NCBI RefSeq assembly: GCF_033958435.1
Contig: NC_134161.1
Location: forward strand, 11,284,001-11,348,000
Reading direction: 5' to 3'
Origin: Carettochelys insculpta
Taxonomy: Eukaryota > Chordata > Testudines > Carettochelyidae
Length of the DNA stretch: 64,000 bases
Made by a program: the position numbers and the translations under genes
Notes under the pieces: model-generated
Seen by the model: the letters and a program-made list of their open reading frames with translations, nothing else
Database searches by the model: none
Told to the model about the DNA's origin: nothing
Shown here: in pieces, positions 11,106 to 21,432 of the stretch
How positions within the stretch are numbered: position 1 is the stretch's first letter
Layout: each line of letters begins with the position of its first letter

Positions 11106-12345
11106 GAGTTTTTTATGCTCTTCATATGAAAGCAGCTAGAATAAGTACAAAGTGTTGTTGCTGTTAAGCCATACACACCTCCGTCGGAAACACAGGAGTA
11201 GGTCTTTTTCTGGCATTCTCTGATGAAAACTAATTAGATAGCACTGAGTTTTGCTGCAGTCTGTTTGGAAGGAAAGACCCCAGCAGGGTTTAAATTACTT
11301 CTCATTGCTCCATTTTGCTTGGCCATTTGAATAGCTAACTCTTCCTAATTGGTACCAGAGCCACTGGGGCAATCCACTTAAAGGCTTTTGATTGGTTTCC
11401 TTGTTGGGAAAGAAACAGCAGCGGGGACAGAAATAAAGCGGTGGGAATGAATTCCTCTGCATCCGTTGGGAGGCAGAAAACAGAGCATGAAAGAACTTGG
11501 ATCCAGCCAATCCAAGGTCAAAGCCAGACTTTGTGTGGGGTGGCTGAGGATTCTTCCCTCATTCAAAGCCCCTTCTCAGTGTTCTAGCAGAGGTGAGGAC
11601 CATCAATGGACTAGGTAAATTGCTGATGGCAAGAGACCAAATAACTGGAGGGGGTGCTGATTTGGGTATTCCCTGAGAGAGGAGAGATTGGGAAGTCAGG
11701 GTTGGCACTACCACTGCCTTGAACAGCTTATGGGAGACATGCAGTTGCTCCCTTTACCCCAACAGAGTGTTCTGGGGCGTCTGGATGCAAGGATTGCCAG
11801 GGGCAGAATAATTTTTAAGGCATTTGGTTTTAAATGCTGGAGGGTGAGTTTGGCTCAAGTAAAGCTCCTCTTCAGTACAGGATTTTACCTCTTGAGGGGC
11901 ACCAAGGGATGCTTCCTCACCCCAACTTCATCCAAAGAGCTACAGCCCTGTGATCCGCCAGGCCATGCAGAATCTAGGCAAAAACTAAATTAAAAATCAA
12001 TCTATAATCCAATCATTGGGGTTTTAAACTGATCTGGGAGTCAGAAGTAGCGAGACCACCCGGGAGTAAACCCCACCATTATTGTGTTAAGGTAGGAGAC
12101 ACAACTTGCAGGCCTCATTTGTTCTAACAGAATAAGTTGACATGAAAAGACAAGTTTACTTTCCACATGAGGAAGAAACAGGTTCGCTCCGTTTTTACTT
12201 GCGTGCTGCGTGCGGTCAGCTCCTGTGATTTCATTGTAATCCTGACACAGTTGGGGTGGGGGTTATTTTCTTTAATGCTCCTAGCTCCTGGAGGGACCTG
12301 ATTGTGTGAGAAATCCCACTTGCCCTGAACTGAGCATGGGCCTCT
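11106..12345. other. unannotated stretch
   Basis: No gene or repeat recognised. Short open frames only. Confidence 0.4.
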
Positions 12346-12348
12346 CTT

Positions 12349-12565
12349 GTGCTAGGTGTTTCACAGTTGCATAGTGAAAGTTCCTGCTCTGAAGACCTTA
12401 GGATCTAAGTAAACAAGACAGGAGAAGGGTTGGAAGGTGACGTTATCATCGTGAGGTTGCTCAGGTTCCACAGCAGGTATTGCAGAAAGAGCCCAGGACA
12501 GACTCACAATTTCCCATCCCCTAATTCAGGACCCTAACCACTGCACCACGCTGCTTCTGATTCAC
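12349..12565. repeat. ancient amniote repeat fragment
   Basis: This begins 'tgtgctaggtgtttcacag', then 'ctctgaagaccttaggatctaa' like sequence, 'aacaagacaggagaa', and ends 'accctaaccactgcaccacg'. The first half parallels 26008-26190 ('tgtgctaggtactgtacaaa', 'ataagacaagagacaa'). I think it is an old SINE or L3/CR1-related tail, but the class is uncertain. Confidence 0.5.
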
Positions 12566-12998
12566 ACAAGCTGCTGATCTGACCCATATAACTTCCATGC
12601 AAATGCTAAATAAGTACTGTGTATTTTTATAGGTTGGCCTCAAATGAACTCAAACACTGACTCACATCTGAACAAACACCAAAGTGGTGCCTTTTGAATA
12701 TGCTAACGCCCATACACTCCCAAAATATACAGGAAGCATAGAATGTACCATCCATGTTGATGAAGCAACACATGTGGTCTTTTCTCATGCCAGGTCACGG
12801 CTCAGCTCTAGCTCTGAGGAGAAATTTTGCATGGCATTTGGGCCCCGCTGTAAAGCTGCTCCTTGGAGACATGGAAAGTTTCAGGACCCCCCCTTGCCTG
12901 CCTTGCTCCTAGAGAACACTTTCAACTCTCCCACTGAAGGCCTCCATGAGGTTACCTGTTGTTACAGGACACAATGCAGTTAGAACCTTTTTGCTCAC

Positions 12999-13798
12999 TA
13001 GAGTTGACAAGCTTCCTGGATTGGCTGGTGTGTCGCCCAGTATCAGCATCTCCCATCGGCTATTGAAAACAATGTAAGAGATTTTCATCGGGTGCTAACT
13101 ATCTAGTTGGCAGCACAGCAGGGCTAAGCAGGCAGCCCACCTCCATGTAGCTCTTGAAAGTGACTGGTATGTCCCTCTAACTCCTCGGTGCAGGAGCACC
13201 CAAGGCGTCTCTGCTTGTTTCCCTCCCACCCCCCCACCCCAGGCACCGACTCCGCAGTTTCAGTTGTCCAGTGGGAGTGTCAGGGACAGCACCTGAGGCT
13301 GGAGGCAGCACGCAGAGCTGCTTGGCTGTAGCTCTGCCTAGGAGCCAGACGTGTAATTTGCTTCCAGCAGCTGCCTGAGGTAAGGGTCGCCCGGAGCCTG
13401 CAGCCCAAACGCATTCCTGCCCTCCGCCCCAGCCCTGAGCCCCCTCCTGCATCCAAACTCCGTCCCAGAGCCCACACCCTTACACCCCAAATCACTGCCC
13501 CAGACCCGAGCCCCCTCCTGCGGCCCTATACCCCCTCTTACACCCCAAACCCTCCATCTCTGGCCCCTTACCAGAGCCTGCACCCTTAGCCAGAGCCTTC
13601 ATGCCCTACCGCACCTGAGCCTCCTGCACCAGCTCAGCAAAAGTGAGTGAGAGTAGGGGAGAGTGACAGAGGGAAGGGGGATGGAGTGAGCAGGGGAGGA
13701 GCCTCTGAGGAGTATAGGAGGGGCGTGTCCTTGCGGAGGAGGCAGGGCATTGGGGGTGAGAGTGTTTGGATTTGTGCGATTAGAATTAGGCATCCCTA
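12999..13798. mobile_element. hAT-like non-autonomous element (800 bp)
   Basis: The termini TAGAGTTGACAA (left) and, reverse complemented, TAGGGATGCCTA (right) agree at 8 of 12 positions. The flanks TTGCTCAC (12991-12998) and TTGCTAAC (13799-13806) agree at 7 of 8, as expected for a hAT TSD. The interior contains a C-rich degenerate minisatellite (about 13390-13640) built from 'gcccaaac', 'gagccccctcctgc' and 'acaccccaaa' type units, then a G-rich right part. Frames across it are artefacts of its skewed composition. No transposase is visible. Confidence 0.7.
13390..13640. repeat. C-rich degenerate minisatellite inside hAT element
   Basis: Imperfect repeats of roughly 20-30 bp carry the cores 'cctgagccccctcctgc' and 'acaccccaaa'. 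There are no stops in several minus-strand frames, which produces spurious Gly/Arg-rich open frames. Confidence 0.65.
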
Positions 13799-13806
13799 TT
13801 GCTAAC

Positions 13807-16426
13807 CCGAGGAGCAATGTCAGCCACAGCAGAGCAGCACAGTCCCGGACTTCAGCCGCCATGCAGGGGCATGGGGAGGAGAGGGGCAGGGTGAGGGCTG
13901 TGGATTGGAAGAGGCGGGGAAGAGGAGCTGCATGTTGGGACTGAGATAGGCTGGCAGAGCTCTGTGTGGTGGCCCCAGAGGCAATGGGTGGTTCCCATTA
14001 GGATCTCCAGGGACTGGTGCAGGTGTGTGGGACCACAAGGAGGAGCCCCAGCAGAGCTATCTGGCAACTCTGAGCTGGAGTGGCAGGTAGGCTGTGGACA
14101 TGCTCAGCGAGCCCACAGGAGGGCAAGTGCCTGTTGTACAGAGGTGGTGATGGGGGATATCGGCCTGGTACCAGCTGTGCTGCACGTATCTGTAGTGAGT
14201 TCTCCCTAATCTCTTTCTCACTCACAGGCACTAACTTCACTTCCAAAATCAAATCATCGGCCCCTGCGAGTTCAGGATGCATCTGTGCCCATCCCTGCAA
14301 TCTGCTCAGCTCCCTGCCTCGCAGCGGAGGAGGAGAGGCAATCCTGGGAGCTGGGCATTGCAATAGTCTTCTCATTAAATCCACTTGCTCTGCAGTGAAT
14401 GGGACATGACACCTGTGTGCCTGATTCAATTCCAGTCATCCCATTATCCAGTGTAAATCAATAGAACAAAACCTAACTGCGGAGAGTATTGGCAGTTCCC
14501 CCTCTTACCACCAACAGCCCATTTCTTGCACACGAAAGAAGCTTTGATGCCCCAGTGAGTGGAATTTTGATGCAGGATTTTGCTTCTAGCGAGTGTTGGT
14601 TCTTTGACCACTGATGCAAACTAGAGATCTACAGTGTTCCTTGGCAGGGACCAGAAAAGCAGAGTGAGAAACTGATCTCTTTTGAGGGGCTTGTGATGAA
14701 TCTTTATTGATCTTTGCCAGATTCTAACTTTGTTTGGGAAACAGGACTTGGAAAGACCTTCTGGGTTAACACATCCCCTCCTCCTGCAGGGCCCCTTGCT
14801 GTATAATGCTGTACATAAACTTGCTGACCACCATCTTCAGACTAGTTAGATTGTTTGCACTGTTACTCCTACTTGGAGGCTGTTTTAGACTCTCATGCCC
14901 ATTTAGAAAACTTTCCATTGCCTGCTTGTATTTATTTCCATTTTTTCCTGTTCAGTCTGTTTTCCTCTGGCTGAAACAGCTCTCCTCCCTCCCTGATGTC
15001 TCCCCTTCCCCTGTGTTGTAGACAACAGCCAGATCTCCTCTGAAACTTCATTTTCTTGAGCTAAAACATCTCAGATCTTTTTCTCTCTTCCCTAAGAGAG
15101 AGTTTTCATTCTTGAGACTATCTTAGAGGCGCTGCTCTGCACCAGGTCCGGCGTAAAGTGAGTCTTCTTGAGCGGGGGTAGACCAGCTTTATATACAGAA
15201 TTCCTGGTGAGGACTTGCTCTGATTCTTCCATCCTTCTGGAGATCCTAAAATGTTTGGGTTCTGTTTATTATTTCTGCATGGCTGTTGCCAGCCCGTGCA
15301 TGTCATGGAAAGCTGCACCCTAAACTAGGGAACCCAAACCTCACCTATCCAGCTCATCTGAGAACCATTCCCTACCCCTCTATGTCTATACCATGCTGCT
15401 GAAGGAAGGTGCTTTTTCTAAGGGGCCAACCCAATTTGCTTCTCTTTCCCTCACTCTCACTTTGTCACATGTCCCAGAGTCACACAAGTACACAGCATTG
15501 TCTCAGATATTTTTAGAGACCAGCCCTTGCATGGATGCAGTAATGAAGTGTGTTGGGATGGACTGGGAGCAGGGGAGAAGGTCCCAGAGACAAGACCATT
15601 CCTCCATCCTCCTTTGCACAGGGTCTGCTCAAAATCCCTTCGGAAGAGTGGTCCCTTCTCTGTCCTAATGCCTGAAGATGGTTGGACAGCATTATGGGGA
15701 CAGCATTAGGGTGAGGCTATGATGCTCCTCTTCTTTCTGCATAGGACAGCAGAGCTGCTTTGCAGCCTTTTTCAAGATAATACAACAGGGTAGGACATCC
15801 TCAGGAACTCCCAAGAGGAAGAGGTGGCCTCTGCTGCTTCTTTACCCATCCACATCCAAATGGGCTCTAATCCCAGGTCAGGCCAGAGACAGGCTGAACA
15901 CTCCCCCCGTTTCTTCCCTGGGTGGCAGCTAGCTTGTTTCCCCTGTCTGCTGCGTGAAGGCAAGAGAGAGGGAAGGAAGGAAAGAGAGAACAGGGGAGAG
16001 AAAGTTAGTGCTCTGGGAAGGAATACCTGCAACTGTCCTATTAGATTACTTCAAAACAGTTTTGCAATCTGGTGATTAATCTGGTAATCAAAGCAAACAT
16101 TACAGTAATGGCTGGTGATAAAAAAACCTCTGAAAGTACATAGAAAACCTTTTTCCCCTCTACTAGAAATTGACAGCTGCTATCTCTTCCCTTTATGAGA
16201 GGCAACAGGAGGAGCGAGAACCTCATGCAGTGGCAAAGAGAGCCAGGTCCTTGCTGCATCTCGAGGGGCGCTCTGTGGAAAGGCTTCTTGGCTTTGTTCC
16301 TTTCTCTCATGCAAGAGGGCAGACTTCTTTCCCACTTTTTGGTTTACAGGGGAGAAAGAATCCCTGGGTTTATAAAGGCCTGCAAGCCCAGGGTGACCCT
16401 GAGTTCTGAAAAGCTTTTGGAAAGCA
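13807..16426. other. unannotated stretch
   Basis: I see no gene or repeat family I can name. Frames of 109 (plus, 14080-14409) and 143 codons (minus, 13998-14429) overlap each other and resemble nothing known. A purine-rich block lies at about 15960-16005. Confidence 0.4.
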
Positions 16427-16439
16427 ATTGACTTTCATG

Positions 16440-16648
16440 AACAGCAAGAAGTCTTGTGGCACCTTATAGACTAACATGTTTTGGAGCATAAGCTTTCTTG
16501 GGCAAAGATCCGCTTCGTCAGATGCATCTGATGAAGCGGGTCTTTGTCCATGAAAGCTTATGCTCCAAAATATCGGTTAGTCTATAAGGTGCCACAAGAC
16601 TTCTTGTTGTTCTCGAAGCTACAGGCTAACATGGCCACCTCTCTGATC
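16440..16648 (+). mobile_element. fold-back element flanked by exact 13-bp TSD
   Basis: A long imperfect hairpin is centred on the palindrome TCAGATGCATCTGA (16518-16531). The arms run from about 16440 to 16517 and from 16532 to 16612, and include 'cttgtggcaccttatagact' and its inverse, and 'ggagcataagctttc' and its inverse. A tail 'ctacaggctaacatggccac' follows. The 13-bp sequence ATTGACTTTCATG occurs exactly at 16427-16439 and 16649-16661. A relative in opposite orientation lies at 24803-25000. Non-coding. Confidence 0.85.
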
Positions 16649-16661
16649 ATTGACTTTCATG

Positions 16662-18504
16662 GGTTTTCGATTTCTAATGCATGCCCTTCAGGTCGAGCTA
16701 ATTTGTTCATTGGCATCAGTGCAGAAGCAGAGCACTGTTGCTACCCAGCCCTTCGTCAGCTGCTGATTGCCAGTTAGGGCTGTGCAGTTTTGATTGGAAA
16801 ACTGGACCACTCAGTTTTGAGAGGGGTTTTGGTTTGTAGGACAACAGGAACAGCCACGAGTGTAAATGAGAATTGGGTGCAGCTAAAACAAGATCTAGAA
16901 TCTATTGCAGTCAGTAGAAGTCTTGCATTGAGTTTAGCAACAGGCTCTTGCCTCTTCCAATGACAGGTCCCCTCATCCTGGACCCATCTTAATGATTTTC
17001 CAGGTGTGTAGGAGTTCCTTGCATCAGAACACATAACTGTCTCCTTTATTTGTCGTATTTGCCCTGCACAAGTATTCACTGAACTCCCACAGTCCTGTCC
17101 CGCCATGGGTCAGGAGTCAAAAAATGACACATCTTTGGACATTTAAGTCCTTTCACAGGGGAACCTGACTTCTCCTACCCTGCCCCTGCTTGCTGGGGTT
17201 AGGTGACCTCCCCCATTCCTGGAGCAGTAGCAGAATGCAACAAAATCTTGTGGACCAAATCTCCCCAATGTGTTTGGGTGAGGGGGGATTTATTGGGAAG
17301 AATGTTTGCAGAAAGCAAAGGCAAGATTCTTGGCATGCAAGAGGCAATTCGGGACAATCATGGCTTTTGTTGTTGTTGCTCTTTGTCTCCTTGCAATGGG
17401 AATGGAGACCGCAAGCTCATATTTCTAGTTGCAGGACAACATGATGGTTAACATTTTTCAGTCATTACAGGCTTGGACAGGACTCAAACTGAGGCCTGCT
17501 GAGGACTGGGGTGGCAAAGAAGGCAACTGCAGTGGAGTCTGGTCATTCTAGAGGGCCTGAGGCTCCCAACAAGCACCACTGCTCCTGTGCTAGCTATCAG
17601 AACCCTTGGGTGGCTCTCAGGGCTAGCTGGGAAATGAGTGGGCCAAGGCAGCATGCTCCACTCAGTGCTGAGGTCTGGCTCCCCCTCCCCTCCACTTTCA
17701 ATCCAAAGCCTTGCCCTCCTGGGAACACACAGCCAACTCCTTGCCCAAATATTTCCTACAGGCCTGGCATGTCAGTCAGCCCCCTGCTCAAACCAGTGCC
17801 CCTAGCATTGACAGAAGGCATGTGCAATCCCATTGCTGGATCCAGCCAGTTCCTTGAATCCTTAACCACTCCAAAAAGAGTGCCAAAATACGTGCTTTTG
17901 AATTGCCAGCGCCACCCACTGCCTTCTCCAGGGTAGGTGAAAAGGGTAGGTTGTGGCCAGCAGGAAAAGGAAAAAAAAATTAGCAAGTGGCAGTCAAAAA
18001 TGACAATGAATTTTCAAATTTTGCAGAAGGCTGTTAAGTGAAGCCAGCAGGAAATTCATATTAAAGGATATTTTAATTTCACTCACATCTGCCCAGAGAT
18101 TTCCACTAAAGGACTACACCAAATATGCTCTAACTGCCTCCGTGTCCATTCTGGAAGGACAGCAGTGCCATATGCTTTTCTCTTCCAGGTTTGCTGCTCA
18201 TAAATATTCCCAGCAACTGGTGTGTCCGTGTGATCATCTGCCAGGAAGCTATGTAGAAGATTCACAGTCAGGCACTCTCAGCCAGTGTTTTTAGGCATAA
18301 TCAGTCCTTTCTCTCTGCCAGCCCCTGAGCTTTTTAGCCTACTCATCATGGGAATCTTGTGCCAAAAAAAGTCAGGAATATCACGATCATGAGCTGTTTG
18401 GGATGAGGAACTGTGGAATTCCAGAGAGATTTGATGCCACAATTAAAAGCAGTGTTCACAACCCTACCTAATGAGTGTGGATAGGGAGCTATTAAGTAAG
18501 AAAG
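16662..18504. other. unannotated stretch
   Basis: No gene or repeat is recognised. A 141-codon plus-strand frame at 17511-17936 is Pro/Cys-rich and without recognisable domains. Confidence 0.4.
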
Positions 18505-18557
18505 CAGGAATCCCCAGGTGTGTGCTAGGACCAGTCCAATTCAACATATTCTTAAAT
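18505..18557 (+). mobile_element. outer CR1, left part (reverse-transcriptase fragment)
   Basis: The sequence 'gtgctaggaccagtccaatt' corresponds to the CR1 motif VLGPVLFN in the reverse transcriptase. The next bases, 'caacatattcttaaatt', resume after an insertion at 18983 ('attttgggaaaagtggtaaa'), so this and 18983-19469 are one element. The TSD copy TTAAAT at 18552-18557 marks the breakpoint. Confidence 0.7.
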
Positions 18558-18976
18558 TCAGTGAGGAAAGGTCCAGTGTTGCCTATAAGCTGAGTGCTTG
18601 GGTGGCCATGCAGGAGAGAGTCAGATGCCTCCCAGCTGATGAGCAGAGCACCCACAGCTGGCAGCATGTGTGTCTATTGGTGGTGCACATCCACAATGCC
18701 TTGGTGCACATATTAAAATTTATTCCACCCAGAGATGGGGAAAAAAATAGCAGGAACACTTGATAGGTCTGTCAATGTCGATTAGCCAGGATGAGGAGGA
18801 ATGGTGTCCCTAGCCTCTGTTTCTCAGAAGCTGGGGAAGAGTGAGAGGGGAGAGATCACTTGACGATTCCCTGTTCTGTTCGTTTCTCTGGGACATCTGG
18901 CATTGGCCAATGTCAGAAGACCGGGCTTGATGGACCTTTGATCTGACCCAATAAGGCCATTTTTTATGTTCTTATG
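18558..18976 (+). mobile_element. inner CR1 3' fragment inserted in an older CR1
   Basis: A 5'-truncated CR1 containing the last bases of ORF2 and the 3' tail, ending 'ttatgttcttatg' at 18976. It is flanked by TTAAAT at 18552-18557 and 18977-18982, consistent with target-primed insertion. The fragment is itself interrupted by a 188-bp hAT element (18574-18761). Without that insert and its duplicated flank it is about 220 bp. Confidence 0.8.
18574..18761 (+). mobile_element. 188-bp hAT MITE inside a CR1
   Basis: Same family and same length as 8179-8366, opposite orientation. The flanks GAAAGGTC (18566-18573) and GATAGGTC (18762-18769) agree at 7 of 8. The left end CAGTGTTGCCTATAAGC and the right end 'caggaacactt' are inverted. 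Removing it rejoins CR1 sequence corresponding to 'gaggataggtcc...attagccaggatg'. Confidence 0.85.
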
Positions 18977-18982
18977 TTAAAT

Positions 18983-19469
18983 ATTTTGGGAAAAGTGGTA
19001 AACAGTGAGGTGGTGAAATCTGCAAATGATAGAAAACTACTCACAATATTTAACCTCCTAGCTGACTGTGAAGAATTACAAAGGGACCACACAAAACTGG
19101 ATGACAAGGAAGGAAAATGGCACATGAAATTCAGCATTCATAAATGCAAAGTAATGCACACTGGAAAATATAATCCCTAGGAAGGAGGTATGTCTTCACA
19201 AAGTGTCCAGTTAACTTCTGGAACTCTGTTCTGGAGCACATTGTGAAGGCCAAGACTTTAACAGGGTTCAAAAAAAGACTAGATAAATTCATGGACGATA
19301 GGTCCATCTATGGCTGCTAGCCAGGATGGGCAGAAACTGGGAATGGGTGATTGTGGGAGGATCACTTGATGATTTCATGTTCTGAAGCACCTGGCGCAAA
19401 CCACTGTCTGAAGACAGGATGCTGGGATCGATGGCCTGTTGGTCTGACCCAGTATGTCTCCTCTTATGT
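18983..19469 (+). mobile_element. outer CR1, right part
   Basis: This continues the interrupted reverse-transcriptase reading: 'VNSEVVKSANDRK', 'DCEELQRDHTKLDD', 'WHMKFSIHKCKVMHTGK'. An internal deletion follows at about 19185, then the ORF2 C-terminal part ('aggccaagactttaacaggg'), and the 3' tail ending 'ctcctcttatg'. Stops and the deletion make it non-functional. Confidence 0.8.
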
Positions 19470-19506
19470 AGTCTGAGAAATCATATTTTGGAAAGGAGTG
19501 AAGAGC

Positions 19507-19919
19507 AGAGCTGACTGGGAATTTTGGATACATTTTTTTCCCCACTGGAAAACGCATACTGATTCAATGAAACCAAAACATTTCACAGGAATGGGTCAGT
19601 TTTGATTTTTCTTTTTACTCAAAATATTTTTGGAAAACCAAGTTTAAATCGTCTGAATCTTTTGTTTCCATGTTTTTGAAATGAAATGTTGGCATAGTCC
19701 AGTTCAAAATGACTTTTTGTTTTCAAAAATGTAAATTATAGTTTAAAATAAACATTAAAATCTTGAAATCAAAATGAAATATTTTGATTAACTCAAACAG
19801 ATTTTACCATGTTTTTGATTTTTGAGATTGTGATTTTTCTTCTGAATGTGGGGTGGCAAAGTTTACTGATAACTGGAAAATTTTCATGCAACAGGAAAAT
19901 CCATTTCCCATCCAGCTCT
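19507..19919. mobile_element. AT-rich element with AGAGCTG terminal inverted repeats
   Basis: The left end reads 'agagctgactgggaatttt' and the right end 'ggaaaatccatttcccatcc' then 'agctct'; the reverse complement starts AGAGCTGGATGGGAA. The interior is rich in 'aaaatg', 'attttg' and 'ttttgaaat' blocks, as in some AT-rich DNA transposons. I could not find a convincing TSD. A sibling right end occurs at about 37057-37078. Confidence 0.6.
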
Positions 19920-20204
19920 AAGGCATATTCCAGGATCTGACTGAAACAGTAGAGAACATTGAAGGAGGCAGAATATAACCAATCCACATAGGAATTTGGC
20001 CATTATAATAGCTAAATTTTGCAAGAAGTTCCACGAAGATCTCTAAAAGATAGCAATGGTTACAAGTTGCCATGTGCATAGGTTTGATTCTGTCTGAGAT
20101 ACAAATAAATATAATTCCTGACTGGTGAGCTTTCAGAGTCAATGGTGAAGATAAGACCAAGAGGAAAATGACTGTCTACCTCTGTGTATGTAAAGAATCT
20201 ACCT

Positions 20205-20343
20205 CTCCATCAATGTAGATTTTTAAGGGCAGGGTAGACAAACTCCTGCCAGGGATGGTCTCAGATAGTGCTTGGTTCTGCCATGTGCAGGGGACTGGGA
20301 TTTGATGACCTCTCAAGGTCCCTTACAGTTTTATGATTCTATA
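20205..20343 (+). mobile_element. CR1 3' tail, ATTCTATG-type lineage
   Basis: The pattern 'gatttttaagggcagggtag', 'caaactcctgccagggatgg', 'ttgatgacctctcaaggtc', ending 'tttatgattctata'. This is the CR1 tail type common in birds and also present in turtles, distinct from the TTCTTATG tail elsewhere in this window. Confidence 0.8.
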
Positions 20344-20500
20344 ACTCTGATTCTTGTGTAGCACTTTTCAGTGCTTTACAATGGAGCACTAGTCTCAGAT
20401 CATTTTGCGTTTGGGAAACTGAAGCAAAGGGAGAAGTGAGAAAATGTCCCAGCAACCATCGGCAAGAGTAATAAAGATCACAATGCTCCTGACCTCCAAT
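20344..20500 (-). repeat. probable ancient SINE (MIR-like) fragment
   Basis: Contains 'cagtgctttacaatgg' and 'tttgggaaactgaagcaaag', as in antisense MIR-type elements. Strongly diverged. Confidence 0.45.
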
Positions 20501-20851
20501 GCAGGGAGGGCCCCTGTTATCTGAGTTCCAAATAAGGCGACTTTTCTGTACCTGTATAAAACTGATTGTCAGGCTAATAGAGCACCCACCACTTCCAGGA
20601 AACCAAATGGGAGGTCTACAGCACCTCTGAAGATTAGATCTGTCTTTCTAAGCCACATGTAGGCCTACACATTGTTTTACACCCTATAATGTTGTGGAGG
20701 TCAAAAGCATAACTGGATTTTAAAAGAAATTAGGTAAATTCACGAAAATCAACAAACTTATTAGTGTCATCAATACTTATTAGTCCAGAGGGTGAGGGAC
20801 ACAGCTGTGATCTCTGGGTATCCCTAAGCCTCTCACTGCTAGATATTGGTA

Positions 20852-21172
20852 CAGGTTGAACCTCTCTCATCTGGCTGCCTTGGGACCTGACCCATGCCAG
20901 ATGAAAGAATTGCTGGACAGGAGGTCAATATTGTCTAGCACATTCCCAACTCTTCTGCTGATTACTGGGCTCTTAGAAGACATTTCAGGGTAAATTATAG
21001 CTAGAGAACAGCACAGAACACTGAGAGCCAGGTCTGGTGGCTGGAAAGCAACTTTATGGGGCCAAGGGAAACTTGGCCACACCCATGATAAGTGGTTGTC
21101 CAGCTAACTCAAATTATGCTGGATTACTTAAATTGCTGGATGACAGAGTTCTGGATTAGAGAGGTTCAGCCT
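20852..21172 (+). mobile_element. mariner-like MITE (321 bp) with TA flanks
   Basis: The termini are CAGGTTGAACCTCTCT (left) and, reverse complemented, AGGCTGAACCTCTCT (right). TA lies immediately outside both ends (20850-20851 and 21173-21174), as in Tc1/mariner insertion. It is the least decayed of the copies here and lies in a CR1 tail. It has no transposase frame. The superfamily call rests on the TA flanks and terminal inverted repeats only. Confidence 0.8.
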
Positions 21173-21264
21173 TACCAGATGACAGGAAATGGATCATTTG
21201 ACAGTTGCCCTGTTCTGTTCATTCCCTCTGACCCATCTGGGTTTGTCCACTGTTGGAAGACAGG

Positions 21265-21380
21265 CAGCAGGGCTGACAGCCACCACAGGCCCAGTGAGTG
21301 GGAGCTCTGGGCACCTTTGAAATTCTGAGCCTCTCTGCATTTGCTCCCCTTCCCTCCTCTGGTGGTAGGCCTACAGATGG
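21265..21380. mobile_element. unclassified 116-bp insert in a CR1 tail
   Basis: The segment splits the CR1 tail between 'ttggaagacagg' and 'gatactggggtagatgg'. It contains 'gtgagtgggagctctgggca' and 'cccctccctcctctggt' like blocks. I cannot assign it to a family, and the duplicated flank, if any, is only about 4-5 bases. Confidence 0.5.
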
Positions 21381-21432
21381 GATACTGGGGTAGATGGACC
21401 TTTGGTCTGACCCAGTGTGGCCATTCTTATGT

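Larger units (their letters stand above)
20686..21432 (+). mobile_element. CR1 3' fragment carrying two later insertions
   Basis: The C-terminal end of ORF2 ('ataactggattttaaaagaa', 'aattaggtaaattc') leads into the 3' tail and ends 'ccattcttatg'. It is interrupted by a mariner-like MITE (20852-21172) and by a 116-bp segment of unknown type (about 21265-21380). CR1 tail sequence can be read across both breaks. Confidence 0.8.

Noticed and set aside
13177..13583. Gly/Arg-rich minus-strand frames
   Set aside because: Artefacts of the C-rich degenerate tandem array inside the hAT-like element at 12999-13798.
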